Source: an uncultured Bacilli bacterium
Lineage (GTDB): Bacteria > Bacillota_I > Bacilli_A > RF39 > UBA660
Assembly (NCBI GenBank): GCA_934101235.1
Contig: CAKORH010000026.1
Coordinates: 1 to 9,559 of the forward strand
Direction of reading: 5' to 3'
DNA length: 9,559 nt
Shown here: in pieces, positions 7,650 to 9,559 of the stretch
Position numbering within the stretch: position 1 is the first letter of the stretch
Layout of the letters: each line of letters starts with the position of its first letter
Made by a program: the position numbers and the translations under genes
Notes under the pieces: generated by a model
Told to the model about the DNA's origin: nothing
What the model saw: the letters and a program-made list of their open reading frames with translations, nothing else
Databases searched by the model: none

Positions 7650-7675
7650 ATTTTGTTTTTTTTCCTTTTTTTATA
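7628..7675. terminator. Terminator-like inverted repeat across two convergent gene ends
   Basis: An 18-bp perfect stem (7628-7645 with 7658-7675) has a 12-nt loop. The only G:C pairs are a central GG/CC (7638-7639 with 7664-7665). A and T tracts on both sides give a T-rich 3' arm on either strand. Both arms are coding: the left encodes the KKG-rich tail of the TetR-family protein and the right encodes the Lys/Arg tail of the DedA protein. The overlapping stops (7646-7649) sit at the start of the loop. Few G:C pairs make efficiency uncertain. Confidence 0.65.
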
Positions 7676-8263
7676 GAATATAGTTATAAGTATAATAAAC
7701 AATATTATAAAAATTATTAGTACAATATGAGAGTAAGTATCAAATATTGTTAATATTTTAGTCCAGTTATTACCAACCATTTTTCCAGTTATTATTAAGA
7801 CTGTATTCCATATTAGTGAACCGAATATTGTATATATTAAAAATTTGATGATAGGCATTTCGCTCATTCCAGCAGGTATGCTAATTAAACTTCTAACTAT
7901 TGGTATGAATCTACAAAAGAATACAGTTTTATTACCTTTAGTATCAAACCATTTATCTGCTTTATCTATATCACTATTTTTTAATCTTAATATTTTTCCT
8001 ATTTTACCAGATATTATTTTTTTTAATCTTTCTTTATTAAATATTTTTCCTATATAATATAGAACTATTGCACCAATTAATGAACCTAATGTTGATGCTA
8101 TGATCATAAATATTATATTTAGTTTTGTATATGTAGTCATAAAACCACCAAATAATAATATTACTTCACTTGGTATTGGAGGAAAAATATTTTCAATTGC
8201 TATTAGTAAAAATACTCCAAAATAACCGAAACTGTTCATAAATTCAATTATAAAATTTTGCAT
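7646..8263 (-). CDS. DedA-family (SNARE-associated / VTT domain) membrane protein
   Basis: This is a 205-residue integral membrane protein. DedA proteins are involved in membrane homeostasis, and some have been shown to recycle undecaprenyl phosphate; which job this one has is not readable. Family hallmarks are E24 and the re-entrant motif FPPIPSEVILLFGG (27-40), GSLIGAIVLYYIG (60-72), and the conserved FFCRFIPIVRSLISIPAGM segment (115-133) with R118, P121 and R124. A final hydrophobic helix (about 179-197) precedes a lysine/arginine tail. The start ATG 8261-8263 is set by AAAGGAGA (8271-8278), 7 nt away. An in-frame ATG at 8291-8293 would add ten residues but has no Shine-Dalgarno site and its extra residues overlay that site. 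It is tail-to-tail with the TetR-family gene, overlapping by 4 nt. Confidence 0.9.
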   Translation of the reverse strand: MQNFIIEFMNSFGYFGVFLLIAIENIFPPIPSEVILLFGGFMTTYTKLNIIFMIIASTLGSLIGAIVLYYIGKIFNKERLKKIISGKIGKILRLKNSDIDKADKWFDTKGNKTVFFCRFIPIVRSLISIPAGMSEMPIIKFLIYTIFGSLIWNTVLIITGKMVGNNWTKILTIFDTYSHIVLIIFIILFIILITIFYKKRKKNKI

Positions 8264-8283
8264 ACTCAAATCTCCTTTATTTA

Positions 8284-8292
8284 AATATAACA
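8284..8292 (-). promoter_or_regulatory. Possible extended -10 promoter of dedA
   Basis: The minus strand reads TG-T-TATATT (8284-8292) with no recognisable -35. The start would fall about 8277, at the Shine-Dalgarno site. A second candidate, TATAAT at 8305-8310, has only a weak TGTAAA 17 nt upstream and lies inside an AT inverted repeat. I cannot choose between them. Confidence 0.35.
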
Positions 8293-8296
8293 TAAA

Positions 8297-8330
8297 AAAT
8301 AATAATTATACTTTTTATTAATTATTATTT
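8297..8330. repeat. Perfect 12-bp all-A/T inverted repeat
   Basis: AAATAATAATTA (8297-8308) is the exact reverse complement of TAATTATTATTT (8319-8330), with a 10-nt loop. On the minus strand the 3' arm runs into T's (complement of 8294-8299), so it could be a weak terminator for the XRE locus or an attenuator or operator for dedA. With no G:C pair, chance is a serious alternative. The rest of 8294-8393 holds no gene. Confidence 0.45.
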
Positions 8331-8393
8331 ACATAATTTAAAATAAATGATATATTATATATAGATTGTATATGTGACATAATATTAGTTATA

Positions 8394-8830
8394 TTAATTA
8401 ATTTTTCCGTATAACCAATCTAATGAAATGTTGTATTTTTTACATATTTGTATAGCGAATGCAGTTAATACTAAAGTTTTGCCTGATTCATAAGCTGATA
8501 ATGTAGACGATGTAGTATTTAGTTCTGTAGCAAGCGCACGTAAAGTTAAATTATATTTTTTCCTTATAGATTGTAATCGTTTGCCAACTATTACTTTGTC
8601 TATTTCCTTATATGTGGAATTATTGTAAGATTTTTTATTTGTAAAATTAAAAATATAATCAAGACTAATTTTATAATAGTTTGATAAATCATTTATTCTT
8701 TTTATTGATGGTATATCTGTGCCAGATTCCCATCTACTAATTAGACTTTGAGAAATATTTAAAATATTTGCTAAATCTTTTTGTTTTATATCATTTTCTT
8801 CTCTTATAAAAAATATTCTATTTGTATCAT
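8394..8830 (-). pseudogene. Tandem-HTH XRE-family regulator, frame broken at codon 2
   Basis: On the minus strand an open frame from 8828 to the TAA at 8394-8396 encodes a 144-residue cytoplasmic DNA-binding protein with two HTH domains of the XRE (Cro/CI) family. The first (residues about 5-60) contains IKQKDLANILNISQSLISRWESG and ends SLDYIFN; the second (about 83-140) contains LTLRALATELNTTSSTLSAYESG and ends SLDWLYG. It has no in-frame ATG, GTG or TTG. The obvious start, ATG 8828-8830 with AGGTGA 4 nt upstream, reads MIQIEYFL and stops at 8804-8806. One extra G (ATGGAT for ATGAT) would give MDTNRIFFIRE, a normal XRE beginning, so a one-base deletion or sequencing error is simplest. A -1 slip at T TTT TTA (8807-8813) would also restore the frame. 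About 11 of 145 codons end in C, unlike the neighbours, hinting at foreign origin. Confidence 0.8.
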
Positions 8831-8903
8831 AGTTTCACCTTTAAAGTCATTTTCTCATTTAAAAAAATAATTCTAAGTTTTTATAACTATATACGAGCAA
8901 ATG

Positions 8904-8912
8904 TGATATAAT
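8904..8912 (+). promoter_or_regulatory. Extended -10 promoter of the small membrane protein gene
   Basis: TG-A-TATAAT (8904-8912) with no clear -35 at 17 nt (TAACTA); the predicted start is about 8919. The 112-bp gap 8831-8942 is the divergent region shared with the XRE locus. No confident minus-strand promoter for XRE stands out there. Confidence 0.55.
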
Positions 8913-8942
8913 TAATATTAGTGTAAAAAGGGAGTAGTGTTT

Positions 8943-9281
8943 ATGCTAGATAATAAAAGAGATTATTTTAATAATATATTAATGACTTTGTTATTAGTAT
9001 TTTTATTTATTTTATTTTTATGTACTTTTATTTTTTTAATAGAAGATATAAGTAGTTTTATAAATTTATCAGAAAGTAATTTATTGAAATTAGAAATAAC
9101 TATTTTTTCATGTGCAATAATATCTGGTATATTATATTTAATATTACTTTTTAGAAGTAACGATAATTTAAATTATGATAATTATAGTATTGTTGATAAA
9201 GAGTATTTAAAGTATTTAAAAGATATAATAAAAGAAAAAGATAAAAGAATTAAGTTATTATCTAAAAATAAATCTAATTAA
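8943..9281 (+). CDS. Small two-helix membrane protein, unknown function
   Basis: I do not recognise this 112-residue protein. It has a short charged N-terminus (MLDNKRDYF), a strongly hydrophobic helix (about 12-33), a short loop containing EDISS, a second helix (about 50-70) and a charged, probably helical or coiled-coil C-terminal tail (85-109, rich in K, E and D). Both ends are probably cytoplasmic. AAGGGAG (8928-8934) lies 8 nt before ATG 8943. A GTG at 8937 would add two residues but sits only 2 nt from that site. Codon use matches the host pattern (one C-ending codon), unlike the adjacent XRE locus. Its divergence from XRE raises the possibility that XRE controls it, but nothing proves this. 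It has its own promoter and terminator. Confidence 0.75.
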   Translation: MLDNKRDYFNNILMTLLLVFLFILFLCTFIFLIEDISSFINLSESNLLKLEITIFSCAIISGILYLILLFRSNDNLNYDNYSIVDKEYLKYLKDIIKEKDKRIKLLSKNKSN

Positions 9282-9293
9282 TTTAGATTTTTT
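9270..9293 (+). terminator. Probable intrinsic terminator of the small membrane protein gene
   Basis: An 8-bp stem, AAATCTAA (9270-9277) with TTAGATTT (9283-9290), has a 5-nt loop, and the T-run extends to 9293. The stop codon (9279-9281) is in the loop, so the hairpin overlaps the last codons. Only one G:C pair, so the hairpin is weak. Confidence 0.55.
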
Positions 9294-9325
9294 CATTATA
9301 TATTCATATTATTTTTATTAGTTTA

Positions 9326-9334
9326 TGTTATAAT
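9326..9334 (+). promoter_or_regulatory. Extended -10 promoter of the cysteine desulfurase gene
   Basis: TG-T-TATAAT (9326-9334) with no good -35; the predicted start is about 9341. The Shine-Dalgarno AGGTGA follows at 9348-9353. Confidence 0.5.
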
Positions 9335-9357
9335 AATTTATGAAATTAGGTGATATG

Positions 9358-9559
9358 ATGATATATTTAGATTATGCTGCTAATACACCAGTAGATAAAG
9401 ATGTTTTAAAAACTTATGTTGATGCTACTTTAAAATATTTTGGAAATCCTAATAGTAGTCATAAAGCTGGAGTTGATGCAAAAAATAAGATAGATGAAGC
9501 ATCAAGATTTATTGCTAAATATTTTGATATTAAAGAAGAATCTGTTATCTATACTAGTG
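9358..9559 (+). CDS. NifS/IscS-type cysteine desulfurase, 5' part only
   Basis: This is the start of a pyridoxal-phosphate enzyme of aminotransferase class V that takes sulfur from cysteine for Fe-S clusters or tRNA thiolation. Only about 67 residues are in the window; it runs off the end. The beginning, MIYLDYAANTPVDKDVL, and the block FGNPNSSHKAG are characteristic of the NifS/IscS group. The PLP lysine and catalytic cysteine lie beyond the window, so the subtype (IscS, NifS, SufS or a tRNA-thiolation partner) cannot be told. I chose ATG 9358, 4 nt after AGGTGA (9348-9353). ATG 9355 is too close to it, and ATG 9340 would add MKLGDM but lacks a Shine-Dalgarno site. Confidence 0.9.
   Translation, partial: MIYLDYAANTPVDKDVLKTYVDATLKYFGNPNSSHKAGVDAKNKIDEASRFIAKYFDIKEESVIYTS

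Noticed and set aside
8372..8395. Operator-like sequence ATGTGACA...ATATT near the XRE stop
   Set aside because: It resembles operator site 2 only after allowing insertions, has poor symmetry and has no downstream plus-strand gene; expected by chance in such AT-rich DNA.
1..9559. CRISPR arrays, tRNA or rRNA genes, insertion sequences, attachment sites
   Set aside because: No regularly spaced repeats, no recognisable RNA genes, no transposase or integrase and no terminal repeats were seen on either strand.

Overview
This is a very AT-rich, tightly packed bacterial window. Codons end almost only in A or T (one C-ending codon among the roughly 258 of the gene at 2992-3768). Shine-Dalgarno sites are AAGGAG or AGGTGA, promoters are sigma-A-like, TGA is used as a stop and TGG for Trp. 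This fits a low-GC Bacillota (Clostridia- or Bacilli-like, possibly an uncultured gut lineage) using the standard code. I cannot name a genus.

Layout. (1) A minus-strand HD-domain dGTPase-like gene (74-1186) is divergent from (2) a three-gene plus-strand importer operon: an NMT1/THI5-like binding protein, a TauB/SsuB-like ATPase and a TauC/SsuC-like permease (1276-3768). It ends in a bidirectional terminator. That terminator is shared with (3) a minus-strand LolD/MacB-like ATPase and an eight-helix FtsX-type permease (6879-3792). The exporter pair is divergent from (4) a TetR-family regulator (7032-7649). The 152-bp gap between them carries a perfect consensus promoter for the exporter, a good promoter for the regulator, and two near-identical 24-bp imperfect palindromes that are probably the regulator's operators. 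(5) The regulator converges on a DedA-family membrane protein (7646-8263). Their stop codons overlap by 4 nt inside an 18-bp inverted repeat. (6) Upstream of dedA, on the same strand, is a tandem two-HTH XRE-family regulator (8394-8830) whose reading frame is broken at its second codon. It has no usable in-frame start, so it is easily missed. Its codon use is unlike its neighbours. (7) Divergent from it is a two-helix small membrane protein of unknown function (8943-9281). (8) The window ends inside a NifS/IscS-type cysteine desulfurase (9358 onward).

The two coherent functional units are the importer operon, whose substrate is not revealed and which has no riboswitch, and the TetR-controlled ABC exporter. 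The most unusual spot is the XRE locus. The start codon and Shine-Dalgarno site are intact, but a one-base change puts them out of frame with the protein. A T TTT TTA heptamer followed directly by TAA sits where a -1 slip would restore the regulator frame. No CRISPR array, tRNA, rRNA or insertion sequence is visible, and no stretch over 300 bases lacks a gene or gene remnant.
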